Of a stretch of 13,266 bases of DNA, positions 5,497 to 12,351 are shown piece by piece. Under the pieces are notes generated by a model. It had not been told where the DNA came from. It worked only from the letters and a program-made list of their open reading frames with translations, and searched no databases. Both the position numbers and the translations under genes were made by a program. Within the stretch, counting starts at the first letter, position 1. The number at the start of each line of letters is the position of its first letter. This DNA comes from DATLXU01 sp035575515 (GTDB lineage Bacteria; Acidobacteriota; Blastocatellia; UBA7656). Where the stretch lies: positions 1 through 13,266 of the forward strand of contig DATLXU010000059.1 in NCBI GenBank assembly GCA_035575515.1, read 5' to 3'.

Positions 5497-8475
5497 ATGA
5501 AAGCTTGGAGGCTTATCATATCACTGGCGCTCGTTGCGCTCATCATCAACATCAATGTGTCCGCAGGCTCAAACGCACACAACGGGGCCAATCGCGAGGG
5601 ACAGGCGTTCACACTTGTGTCGCTCAAACACGAAACCGTAGGCGCGCAAACGCGCATACTGATCGAATCAAGCGCGCCACCCCTCTACACGGTCTTTCGT
5701 CCGACCGACCGCCTGATCGTAATTGATCTTCCGGGCGGCGAGGCCTCGGCCCTCGCGCCTGAATACCCGGTCAAGAGCGCGCTCGTTGATTCGATAATGG
5801 TGCGCCAGTCGCGCGTCGCAGCAGGTTCAAATCGCGTCGCCACAAAGATAGAGATTATGGCGCGCTCAGAGGTGCGCGACCGTTCGAGCCTCGACGGCAA
5901 CACGCTCGTCATAGAGCTGTCGCCCGCAAGCGCGAAAGAGAGCGCAGGCAAAGAGAGCGATAAAGCCGCCGCAAGCGATGCTTCAGCGCCGGGCGTTCGC
6001 GTTTACACCCCTCCGGCATCGCGCGCCGTCAGCACTCAGCCTGCCGCTGATCGCACGCTCGCGCAGCCGAAGAGTAACGACGCGCAAGGCGCGCTGCGGC
6101 CCGCGACCGTCATCCGAGCGGTGCGGTCCGAAGCCGTCGAAGGCGGCCTTCGCATTGTGGTTGATACTGACGGCGAAGCGCGCTTCAAAGATTTCTTGCT
6201 GTCGGATCCGTGGCGCGTGGTCGTTGACATTACGGGCGTGCGCTCGTCGTTCGGCAACAAGACGACGACAGTCGGCGCGGCGGCGGTTGATCGCCTGCGC
6301 GTCGGGCAGCCAACCGATAAGGTCGTTCGCATTGTGCTCGACACGAAATCGAAAGTCACTTACCGCGTCGTGCGCGATGGCGCGTCTCTAATAATTCTCG
6401 TAGGCAATGTCACAGCGCCGCAGAGCGAAAATCTAAACCCCGTCGCCGGTCTCAAAACGCAGGACACAGCGAGCCGCGCAAAAGAAGCCGCGCAGCCTCA
6501 AGTGAAAGTCGCGGGCGAGCGCATCGAAAAGAGAGATGATGTGAACCTTCAATCGGCTAAAGCCAATGGCGCGAGCGGAGCTAATAAACAGGCGCAGCAG
6601 CCATCGGCAAGCACGTCTCAAAAACCCGCGAATGTTCCTCCGTCAAATCTGACTGCCCAGTCTCGGCAATCTGCCGGACAGTCGGCTCCGCCGCGAGTGA
6701 CGGCTCAGCCTAATCGCTCGCTTCCCTTGCCTTCTCAACCGAAGCCGACTCCGTCAAGCTCTGTGCGCGAGACGGTTACCCAGCCAGTGCAGCCTTCATC
6801 GAACCGCAGCCTTATGGACGTTCAGCCGTCAGCGCAGCCGAGCTACAGCGCAGCGCCGCAGCAAGACCCGAGGCAGCGCCCTGAGATGGCCTTCTGCCAG
6901 CCGGGCTATGTCGGCGGCCTCATCAGCTTCGATCTGCGCGCGGGCGTTGACATACGAGATATGCTTCGCTTCATCTCGCAACAGTACGGCGTGAACTTCA
7001 TCGTTGATAAATCCGTGTCGGCGGTCCCTGTTGACCTTCGCATCACCGACAGGCCATGGAATCAGGTGATTGAATCGGTGCTGCGCGCCAATCGTCTCGG
7101 CGCAGTGTGCGAGAGCGACGGTGGCATAATCCGCATAGCCACGCTCACGGCGATAAAGGAAGAAGAAGAACAGCGACGGCAGCTTGCCGAAGAGAAGGCC
7201 AAGCAGGTCCCGCTCGTTACCGAGATCATCAGCCTCAAGTACGCTCGCGCTGCGGGCGCGCTCGGCGATTCAGGCTCAGGCCAGTCTGGCCGAAGCTCTG
7301 GCGGCAGTTCAAGCAGTTCAGGCAGCACAGGCACGGGAGGCATGGGACGTGGGTCGTTGATCTCTATAGCCGAAAGTCGTCTAAGCCCGCGCGGCAAGAT
7401 ACAGATGGACGCGCGCACGAATAGTCTTGTTGTAACGGACCTTCCGCAGTACGTCGAAGCAGTCAAAGAGATAATCGCAAAGCTCGACCGCCCGCAGCCG
7501 CAGGTTGAGATCGAAGCGCGCATAGTTATTGCCAGCCGCAACTTCCTGCGCGACATCGGCAACGCGCTCGGCGCTGCTGCGATAAACAACAATCGAGGCG
7601 CGATAGGATTCCTGCAAACAACGCCTCTGCAATTGCAGCCCGGCGGCTCGCTCGCTCCCGGTGGTCAATCGGGCAGTGGCAGCGGCAGCGGCGGTAGTGG
7701 CGGAAGTGGCGGAAGTGGTAGCGGCGGCAGCGGCAATCAGCAAAAAGGACTCGGCCCGAACCTCGTCGGCCCGTTCGCCGATCAATCCATGAGCGCCGGT
7801 CCTGCAAATACAGTGCTGAGCCTGACGACGGGACTCATCGGCACGAGCATAATCTCTTCGGCGCTATCCGCATCTGAAACGAAAGGCCAGATTCGCACCA
7901 TCGCAAGCCCGCGAGTCACGGCCACAGACAATCGCCCGGCTGAAATAGTCAACGGCGTGCAGATACCCGTGCAGACGGTTTCAAACAACACGGTCACAAC
8001 GACGTTTGTCACCGCCGCGCTCCGTCTTGAGATTACGCCGCAGATAATCGAAGAGACGGGCGAGGTCTTGATGCACGTGGTCGCTGAAAACAACACTGTG
8101 AATTTCGCGCTCGCCAACCAGTTCAACAACGGCACGCCCGGCATCAACACTCAATCGGCTGAATCAACCGTGCGGGTCGTTGACGGCGGAACGACAGTGA
8201 TGGGCGGGATCAATATTGACAGCGAAGGCCAGAGCGTGAATCGCACGCCCGGCGTGTCGAAGGTCCCGGTGGTCGGCAACCTCTTCAAGCGCAAGACGAC
8301 GCGGCGTGATTCGGATGAGATATTGTTCTTCCTGACGCCGCGCATAGTCCGCGGCGACGGACTAGTCGGTCCGCAGCGCCGCAGCTCCGTCGAAGGGATG
8401 CCGAACCCTTCAGGACCGCAGCGCGCCGCCCAACCCGCACAGGCAAACGCCGCTGCGAACGGCAAAGGACAGTAA
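5497..8475 (+). CDS. pilQ: Type IV pilus outer-membrane secretin PilQ
   Basis: PilQ forms the outer-membrane pore through which the pilus passes. I choose the ATG at 5497: it follows AGAGGGGAG and begins a classic signal peptide (MKAWRLIISLALVALIININVSAGSNA). This gives 992 residues, against 1020 from the upstream ATG at 5413. Domains, approximately: AMIN 40-142 and AMIN 202-315, which bind peptidoglycan; a long Ser/Gln/Pro-rich linker 320-470; STN/N0 476-548 (FDLRAGVDIRDMLRFISQQYGVNFIVD); secretin N domain 568-668 with a Ser/Gly insert at 589-616; secretin barrel 668-951 with a Gly/Ser tract at 721-748. The barrel ends in VPVVGNLFKRKTTRRDSDEILFFLTPRIV, the secretin signature. A Pro/Ala/Gln tail of about 40 residues follows. 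The length is above the usual 600-800 because of the linker and inserts. Confidence 0.95.
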   Translation: MKAWRLIISLALVALIININVSAGSNAHNGANREGQAFTLVSLKHETVGAQTRILIESSAPPLYTVFRPTDRLIVIDLPGGEASALAPEYPVKSALVDSIMVRQSRVAAGSNRVATKIEIMARSEVRDRSSLDGNTLVIELSPASAKESAGKESDKAAASDASAPGVRVYTPPASRAVSTQPAADRTLAQPKSNDAQGALRPATVIRAVRSEAVEGGLRIVVDTDGEARFKDFLLSDPWRVVVDITGVRSSFGNKTTTVGAAAVDRLRVGQPTDKVVRIVLDTKSKVTYRVVRDGASLIILVGNVTAPQSENLNPVAGLKTQDTASRAKEAAQPQVKVAGERIEKRDDVNLQSAKANGASGANKQAQQPSASTSQKPANVPPSNLTAQSRQSAGQSAPPRVTAQPNRSLPLPSQPKPTPSSSVRETVTQPVQPSSNRSLMDVQPSAQPSYSAAPQQDPRQRPEMAFCQPGYVGGLISFDLRAGVDIRDMLRFISQQYGVNFIVDKSVSAVPVDLRITDRPWNQVIESVLRANRLGAVCESDGGIIRIATLTAIKEEEEQRRQLAEEKAKQVPLVTEIISLKYARAAGALGDSGSGQSGRSSGGSSSSSGSTGTGGMGRGSLISIAESRLSPRGKIQMDARTNSLVVTDLPQYVEAVKEIIAKLDRPQPQVEIEARIVIASRNFLRDIGNALGAAAINNNRGAIGFLQTTPLQLQPGGSLAPGGQSGSGSGSGGSGGSGGSGSGGSGNQQKGLGPNLVGPFADQSMSAGPANTVLSLTTGLIGTSIISSALSASETKGQIRTIASPRVTATDNRPAEIVNGVQIPVQTVSNNTVTTTFVTAALRLEITPQIIEETGEVLMHVVAENNTVNFALANQFNNGTPGINTQSAESTVRVVDGGTTVMGGINIDSEGQSVNRTPGVSKVPVVGNLFKRKTTRRDSDEILFFLTPRIVRGDGLVGPQRRSSVEGMPNPSGPQRAAQPAQANAAANGKGQ
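7672..7734 (+). repeat. Gly/Ser-coding tandem repeat inside pilQ
   Basis: Imperfect 6-9 bp units of the GGCAGT / GGCGGAAGT kind encode a run of glycine and serine with no other residues, followed by NQQ. It lies in the secretin domain between conserved blocks, most likely in an exposed loop. Such tracts can change length by slippage without breaking the frame. Confidence 0.65.
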
Positions 8476-8483
8476 GCAGTTGC

Positions 8484-8560
8484 CATCAGTCATTTGTCCT
8501 TTGTCATTGCTCATCTGTTTAAGCCAGTGACAAAGGACAAATGATGAGGGACAAAAGATG
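8484..8560. repeat. Heptamer foldback element B (GACAAAG type), between pilQ and the roadblock gene
   Basis: From 8484 the sequence splits into 7-bp units: CATCAGT, CATTTGT, CCTTTGT, CATTGCT, CATCTGT, TTAAGCC, AGTGACA, AAGGACA, AATGATG, AGGGACA, AAAGATG. The arms are complementary: 8490-8506 and 8528-8544 form a perfect 17-bp stem with a 21-nt loop. The last unit contains the ATG of the next gene, and the unit before it supplies the AGGG ribosome site. The left side begins just after the pilQ stop. Confidence 0.87.
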
Positions 8561-8926
8561 AGCTTCACAGACACGCTCACAAACATAACGTACCGTATAG
8601 AAGGCTGCGCGGCGGCTGTCATCTTAGGCATTGACGGCATCCCAATCGAGCGGCAGATTCGCGACATTCACTCGCCGTTCGACCTCGATCTCATCGTCAC
8701 GGAGTTTACAACACTGGTTCGCCGCAGCATGCGAACTGCACAGGACACGGAGCTTGGCGAGATGCGCGAGATGGTCTTTGTGACCGATATGATGACGTTC
8801 CTGCTGCGGCCAATCACTTCGGAGTATTTCCTTCTGCTCGCGCTCAACGCCGGCGGCAATGTTGGCCGCGCCCGCTACGAGCTTCGCAAAGCTCAACTTT
8901 CGATGGAAGCGGAGTTCGCCATCTGA
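8558..8926 (+). CDS. Roadblock/LC7 domain protein, MglB-like
   Basis: The product has 122 residues, nearly all one roadblock/LC7 domain (about 5-100), with AAVILGIDGIPIERQI as the first beta hairpin and LLALNAGGNVGRARYELRKAQ as the typical last strand and helix. In Myxococcus the roadblock protein MglB regulates the GTPase MglA, which sets cell polarity and controls type IV pilus function. Its place 82 nt after pilQ fits a similar role here, but no MglA-like GTPase is visible in the window, so a specific symbol is not justified. The ribosome site (AGGGAC) and the start codon both fall in repeat element B. The protein has no signal peptide or membrane span, so it acts in the cytoplasm. Confidence 0.85.
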   Translation: MSFTDTLTNITYRIEGCAAAVILGIDGIPIERQIRDIHSPFDLDLIVTEFTTLVRRSMRTAQDTELGEMREMVFVTDMMTFLLRPITSEYFLLLALNAGGNVGRARYELRKAQLSMEAEFAI

Positions 8927-9135
8927 TGCCACAGGTGAACTCAAAAGAGCTTGCAGGGGCGGCTCACTGTGGCTCGTTCCTACAAGCTCTCTGATGGCTC
9001 AAGACTTCGCTACAGCCCTCAGTATCCCGGTTCATCCTTGCGCCATTCAATCCCGATACGGTATTTTACAAAGTTGGCCTGAGAGCCTGAATTGCTACAA
9101 ACTGATTTACACTCACAGAAGGGACTGAATTCATT
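8927..9135 (+). other. Spacer between the roadblock gene and efp
   Basis: I see no gene here. The stretch holds the hairpin at 8946-8990 and a very weak promoter-like pair, TTGCGC (9038-9043) and TATTTT (9062-9067) with 18 bp between, which could serve efp. The efp ribosome site AGAAGGGA lies at about 9117-9124. Confidence 0.35.
8946..8990 (+). terminator. Hairpin after the roadblock gene
   Basis: AGAGCTTG (8946-8953) pairs perfectly with CAAGCTCT (8983-8990). After one mismatch, AGG pairs with CCT. The loop is long and no U tract follows, so this may be an operon-end structure, a weak terminator or an mRNA 3' stabiliser rather than a standard intrinsic terminator. Confidence 0.35.
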
Positions 9136-9693
9136 ATGCAAGCAAACGACATCCGACGCGGGATGATTATTATGTACAACGGCACGCCGCATCGCGTGCT
9201 CGATTTCCAGCACCGCACGCCGGGCAATCTCCGCGCATTCGTGCAGGCAAAACTGCGCAACCTCAAGAACGGCTCTTCGACCGAAGTCCGTTTCAGCTCT
9301 ACTGAAAACATAGAGCGGGCGATTCTCGAAGAGCATGAGATGGAATATCTCTACACTGACGGCGATATGTTTCACTTCATGAACACCGAGACTTATGATC
9401 AGATAGCGCTCGACCGCGAAACGCTCGGCGACGCGATTGACTACCTCGTCCCGGGCACAAAGATTCAAGTCGAGTTCTTTGAAGGCCAGCCAATAGGCGT
9501 TGAGCTTCCGCCCGCAGTCGAGTTGACGGTCGTCGAGACTCCGCCTGAGCTTAAAGGCGCGACCGCATCAAACAGCCCAAAGCCCGCGAAGCTCGAAACA
9601 GGCGTGACCGTGCAGGTTCCGCCCTTCATCAAGGAAGGCGACCGCATTCGTGTTGATCCTTCGAAGGGCACGTACCTTGAGCGCGCGAAGTAG
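9136..9693 (+). CDS. efp: Translation elongation factor P
   Basis: EF-P enters the ribosomal E site and relieves stalling at polyproline stretches. The 185-residue product has the family's usual length and all three beta-barrel domains: a KOW-like domain I (about 1-63), an OB domain II (about 64-128; LYTDGDMFHFMNTETYDQIAL is the conserved signature) and an OB domain III (about 129-185; TGVTVQVPPFIKEGDRIRVDPSKGTYLERAK is the EF-P C-terminal signature). The domain I tip loop reads TPGNLRAF, so the residue aligned with the modified Lys34 of E. coli (KPGKG) is Asn31. Lysyl- or rhamnosyl-type modification at that position is therefore not expected. There are proline-rich clients in this very window (PilQ linker, PilO tail, WaaA insert). 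Confidence 0.97.
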   Translation: MQANDIRRGMIIMYNGTPHRVLDFQHRTPGNLRAFVQAKLRNLKNGSSTEVRFSSTENIERAILEEHEMEYLYTDGDMFHFMNTETYDQIALDRETLGDAIDYLVPGTKIQVEFFEGQPIGVELPPAVELTVVETPPELKGATASNSPKPAKLETGVTVQVPPFIKEGDRIRVDPSKGTYLERAK

Positions 9694-9812
9694 ATGTCGA
9701 GTAGATGGTAGATGACAGATGTCAGATATTAGTGAGAAGCCTTGAAACCGGCTCCGGGAGCCACTTTCAGGGCAGCTACATTCTAACGCCTAACATCTAG
9801 CATCACATTCCT
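9689..9812. repeat. Heptamer foldback element C (AGATGTC type), between efp and waaA
   Basis: Left arm units from 9689: AGTAGAT, GTCGAGT, AGATGGT, AGATGAC, AGATGTC, AGATATT, AGTGAGA. Right arm units from 9778: ACATTCT, AACGCCT, AACATCT, AGCATCA, CATTCCT. The arms are broadly reverse-complementary (AGATGT against ACATCT). Between them lies a strong hairpin (9739-9773). The left arm includes the efp stop codon, and the right arm ends 3 nt before the waaA ATG, which has no recognisable ribosome site. Confidence 0.78.
9739..9773 (+). other. Strong hairpin at the centre of element C
   Basis: GCCTTGAAA (9739-9747) pairs with TTTCAGGGC (9765-9773), 9 bp with one G-T. After a 2x2 internal loop, GGCTC (9750-9754) pairs with GAGCC (9758-9762) around a CGG loop. 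No U tract follows, so it is more like a REP-type palindrome than an intrinsic terminator. Confidence 0.6.
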
Positions 9813-9815
9813 GAA

Positions 9816-11294
9816 ATGTACTTTCTTTACGGCCTCGCCCTCTCGCTTCTGTTCTTCGCCCTGCTGCCTTACTTTATCTATCAAGCCATACGCCACGGCA
9901 AATACGCGAGCAGCTTCCGCGAGCGACTGGGCTTTTTGCCCGACGAGGTTCAAGGCGATGGTCGCGCAACCGTATGGGTTCATGCGGTCTCGGTTGGCGA
10001 ACTGCTTGCCGCGCGCGCTCTCATCAATCGCATCCGTCGTGAGTTTCCCGATTATCGTTTAGTCGTTTCTACGACAACGATGACCGGCCAGCGGCTCGCG
10101 CGCTCGCAGCCACGTTCATTCTGCGATGCGGTTTTCTACTTCCCTTTTGATTGGAAATTCGCCGTGCGCCGCGCGCTTGCTCGCGTCTCGCCGCAGATGG
10201 TGATAATTCTTGAGACTGAGCTGTGGCCGAACTTTTTGCGCGAGTGCCGCAGGCGAGGCGTGAAGACAATAATCGTGAATGGCCGCGTGTCGCCCCGCTC
10301 GTTCTCGCGATACAGGAAAGCGCGCGGTTTCATAGCCCGCGTACTCGGCGATGTTTCATTGCTCGTAATGCAAACAGAAGCAGACGCGGAACGAATGAGG
10401 CAACTCGGCGCGCAATCTGATTGCGTGCGAGTCTGCGGCAATTTGAAGTACGACATTGCAGGGGTCGTGGATCAGGGATCAGGGGTCGGGGACCAGAAAG
10501 GGGTAGGCAGCAAGCAGCAGGCAGAATTTGATATTGAGCACCTTCCCGCTGTCTCTGCTCCCCGCCCTCTGACCCCCAACCCCCACCCCCCGACGCCTGC
10601 CACCTTTCTGGAAGTTGACAATCAATTCGCGCTATCTTCATCGCCTCACTTGATAGTCGCAGGTAGCACGGCGTCGGGCGAAGAGGAGATACTGCTTGCT
10701 GCATTGCGCCGCGTGCGCAGCCGCGATGAGCTTCGAGATGCGCGGCTGCTTTTGGCTCCGCGCCATCCTGAAAGGTTCGATGAAGTGGCGAAGCTTATTG
10801 AAAAGTCCGAGTTCAGCTTCGCGCGGCGCTCTGAAGGAATTTCAAGACGGAATGAATCGGGAGATAAACCGAGCGATGAATCGAACGCATCGCAAAAGGT
10901 TGATATCGCGCTGCTCGACACCATAGGCGAGCTTGCCGCCGCGTACAAATTCGCCGCCGTCGTTTTTGTAGGCGGCAGCCTAGTCCCGCGCGGCGGGCAC
11001 AACGTTATCGAGCCTGCCGCTTACGCCAAGCCCATCATCGTCGGCCCGCACACGGAGAATTTCAAACAGATAGTCGCTGACTTCGTTCGTGCAAACGCTC
11101 TCACACAGATTGCAGCAAGCGGCCAGAGCGCATCGCAAGCGTTAGCTGACGAGTTGATTCGCCTGCTGATTGATCGCGAAGCGGCGCGGGCGATGGGCGC
11201 GCGCGCCAAAGAGATTCTGCTTGCGAACGGCGGCGCAACTGATTGTACCATGGCGGCGATTCTCGAAATGCTAAGCGATGATCGGCAAAGATGA
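9816..11294 (+). CDS. waaA: 3-deoxy-D-manno-octulosonic acid (Kdo) transferase WaaA, with low-complexity insert
   Basis: WaaA is a GT-B glycosyltransferase (GT30) that transfers Kdo from CMP-Kdo to the lipid A precursor at the cytoplasmic face of the inner membrane. The product has 492 residues; the family is usually about 420-440. The N-terminus has an anchor (MYFLYGLALSLLFFALLPYFIYQ) and then WVHAVSVGELLAARAL, which carries the catalytic Glu. Other signatures are ETELWPNFLRECRRRGVKTIIVNGRVSPRSF, VCGNLKYDI, LIVAGSTASGEEE and FVGGSLVPRGGHNVIEPAAYAKPIIVGPHTENF. About 64 residues separate NLKYDI from LIVAGST, where relatives have roughly 25. The excess matches heptamer element D (residues about 216-265; Gly/Gln-rich, then Pro-rich PRPLTPNPHPPTP). 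A smaller insert lies near residues 342-362. The gene overlaps lpxK by 17 nt. Confidence 0.95.
   Translation: MYFLYGLALSLLFFALLPYFIYQAIRHGKYASSFRERLGFLPDEVQGDGRATVWVHAVSVGELLAARALINRIRREFPDYRLVVSTTTMTGQRLARSQPRSFCDAVFYFPFDWKFAVRRALARVSPQMVIILETELWPNFLRECRRRGVKTIIVNGRVSPRSFSRYRKARGFIARVLGDVSLLVMQTEADAERMRQLGAQSDCVRVCGNLKYDIAGVVDQGSGVGDQKGVGSKQQAEFDIEHLPAVSAPRPLTPNPHPPTPATFLEVDNQFALSSSPHLIVAGSTASGEEEILLAALRRVRSRDELRDARLLLAPRHPERFDEVAKLIEKSEFSFARRSEGISRRNESGDKPSDESNASQKVDIALLDTIGELAAAYKFAAVVFVGGSLVPRGGHNVIEPAAYAKPIIVGPHTENFKQIVADFVRANALTQIAASGQSASQALADELIRLLIDREAARAMGARAKEILLANGGATDCTMAAILEMLSDDRQR
10462..10608. repeat. Heptamer foldback element D inside waaA, in frame
   Basis: The stretch reads as 21 consecutive 7-bp units. 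The left group includes GGATCAG twice, GGGTCGG, GGACCAG, TAGGCAG, CAAGCAG and CAGGCAG. The right group includes CTCTGCT, CTCTGAC, CCCCAAC, CCCCACC, CCCCGAC, GCCTGCC and ACCTTTC. CCAGAAAGG (10493-10501) is complementary to CCTTTCTGG at the right end, and CAGGCAG to CTGCC-type units. Total length is 147 bp, or 49 codons, so the reading frame is kept. Confidence 0.85.
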
Positions 11295-12351
11295 AAAGCT
11301 CAAGCGCGCGTTAATCTGGCTTCCGGCGAAGCTCTACGAGATTGGTGTGCGCCTGCGGGTTGCTGCATACGAAACCGATTACCTGAAGCAGAAACGGCTC
11401 GATGCGACCGTCATCAGCATAGGCAACATCACGCTCGGCGGCACGGGCAAAACGCCCGTCGTCGAGTTCATAGCGAAGTACCTGCGATCAGAAGAGCATT
11501 CTGTTGCGATACTTTCGCGCGGGTACGGGCGCGACTCCTCAGGGATGCGCGTGCTCAATCGCGAGGCGGGCGAAGCGGCTCGCCGAGCGCAATCATTTCG
11601 TGAATACGGCGACGAGCCGCTGATGCTCGCCCGCGCGATGCCCGACGTTCCCATAATCGTTCACAAGGATCGTTATGAAGGCGGGCGATGGGCTGAGCGC
11701 AATCTCGGCGCAGATGTTCTTGTGCTCGATGACGGCTATCAGCATCTTGGACTTGCGCGCGACCTGAATATTTTGTTAATTGATGCGACCGATCCGTTCG
11801 GAGGTTTCGAGATGGTTCCGTTCGGTCGCCTGCGCGAGCCGCTTTACGCAGTCAAGCGGGCTGACGCTGTGATAGTCACGCGCGCTGACCGCCCCTTCGA
11901 TCAGGGGCAGACAAACGCCATCATAAAATATTTCTGCGGCGATAAAGTGCCCGTCATGTACGTCTATTCGTCTATCGCTCGCCTGCGCCATCTGCAAACG
12001 GGCGTGCTTTACGACGTGAGCGAGTTCCGGCGCTGGAACATGGGTGTTATGTGCGGCATCGGAAATCCGCATGCGTTTGCCGACGACATATTGCAGATGG
12101 GGATGAACATCGTGAGCGAAAGTTTCTTCCGCGATCATCACGCATTCACGCAGGCCGATTTAGATAGAGCGATTCAATCAGCGCGCGATCAGGGAGCCGA
12201 CGCTTTAATAACAACCGAAAAAGACGCTGTGCGGATTGAAGGATTAGAGATGGGCGAGTTTCCAATTTATGCCGCGCAACAGGAGATTCAAAGCGATGAT
12301 GAAGTGAGGCTCAAGAGCCTTCTTTTGCGAACCATCGTCAGAAAATCTTAG
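11278..12351 (+). CDS. lpxK: Tetraacyldisaccharide 4'-kinase LpxK
   Basis: LpxK uses ATP to phosphorylate the 4' position of the lipid A disaccharide, a peripheral inner-membrane step just before Kdo addition by WaaA. The product has 357 residues, a normal size. The Walker A motif is SIGNITLGGTGKTP at 47-60, the hallmark of LpxK, preceded by the amphipathic N-terminal helix (LPAKLYEIGVRLRVAAYETDYLKQ). The switch region RGYGRD, the VLVLDDGYQHLGLARDLNILLIDAT motif with the catalytic DDGYQH, the PFGRLREP segment and a late TTEKDAVR are all present. The ATG lies within the waaA end, giving a 17-nt overlap with no separate ribosome site, so translation is likely coupled. The gene pair ties two consecutive lipid A steps together. 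Confidence 0.97.
   Translation: MIGKDEKLKRALIWLPAKLYEIGVRLRVAAYETDYLKQKRLDATVISIGNITLGGTGKTPVVEFIAKYLRSEEHSVAILSRGYGRDSSGMRVLNREAGEAARRAQSFREYGDEPLMLARAMPDVPIIVHKDRYEGGRWAERNLGADVLVLDDGYQHLGLARDLNILLIDATDPFGGFEMVPFGRLREPLYAVKRADAVIVTRADRPFDQGQTNAIIKYFCGDKVPVMYVYSSIARLRHLQTGVLYDVSEFRRWNMGVMCGIGNPHAFADDILQMGMNIVSESFFRDHHAFTQADLDRAIQSARDQGADALITTEKDAVRIEGLEMGEFPIYAAQQEIQSDDEVRLKSLLLRTIVRKS
12307..12326 (+). terminator. Possible intrinsic terminator within the lpxK 3' end
   Basis: AGGCT-CAAG-AGCCT (12307-12320) forms a 5-bp stem and tetraloop, followed directly by TCTTTT. It lies 25 nt before the lpxK stop, inside the coding sequence. The short stem makes it weak. Confidence 0.3.

Noticed and set aside
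7062..7592. 176-codon minus-strand frame inside pilQ
   Set aside because: Serine/arginine-rich shadow of the pilQ Gly/Ser coding; no ribosome site or context.
8859..9128. 89-codon plus-strand frame bridging the roadblock gene and efp
   Set aside because: Its first part overlaps the roadblock gene out of phase, the translation resembles no protein, and the region folds into a hairpin.
9019..9468. 149-codon minus-strand frame over the efp start
   Set aside because: It lies opposite an unmistakable efp, and its translation is low-complexity without family features.
10830..10900. A fifth heptamer element in waaA (region encoding SRRNESGDKPSDESNASQ)
   Set aside because: GAATC/GATGAATCG motifs recur, but the spacing does not hold a 7-bp period and there is no complementary arm. 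It remains only a small low-complexity insert.
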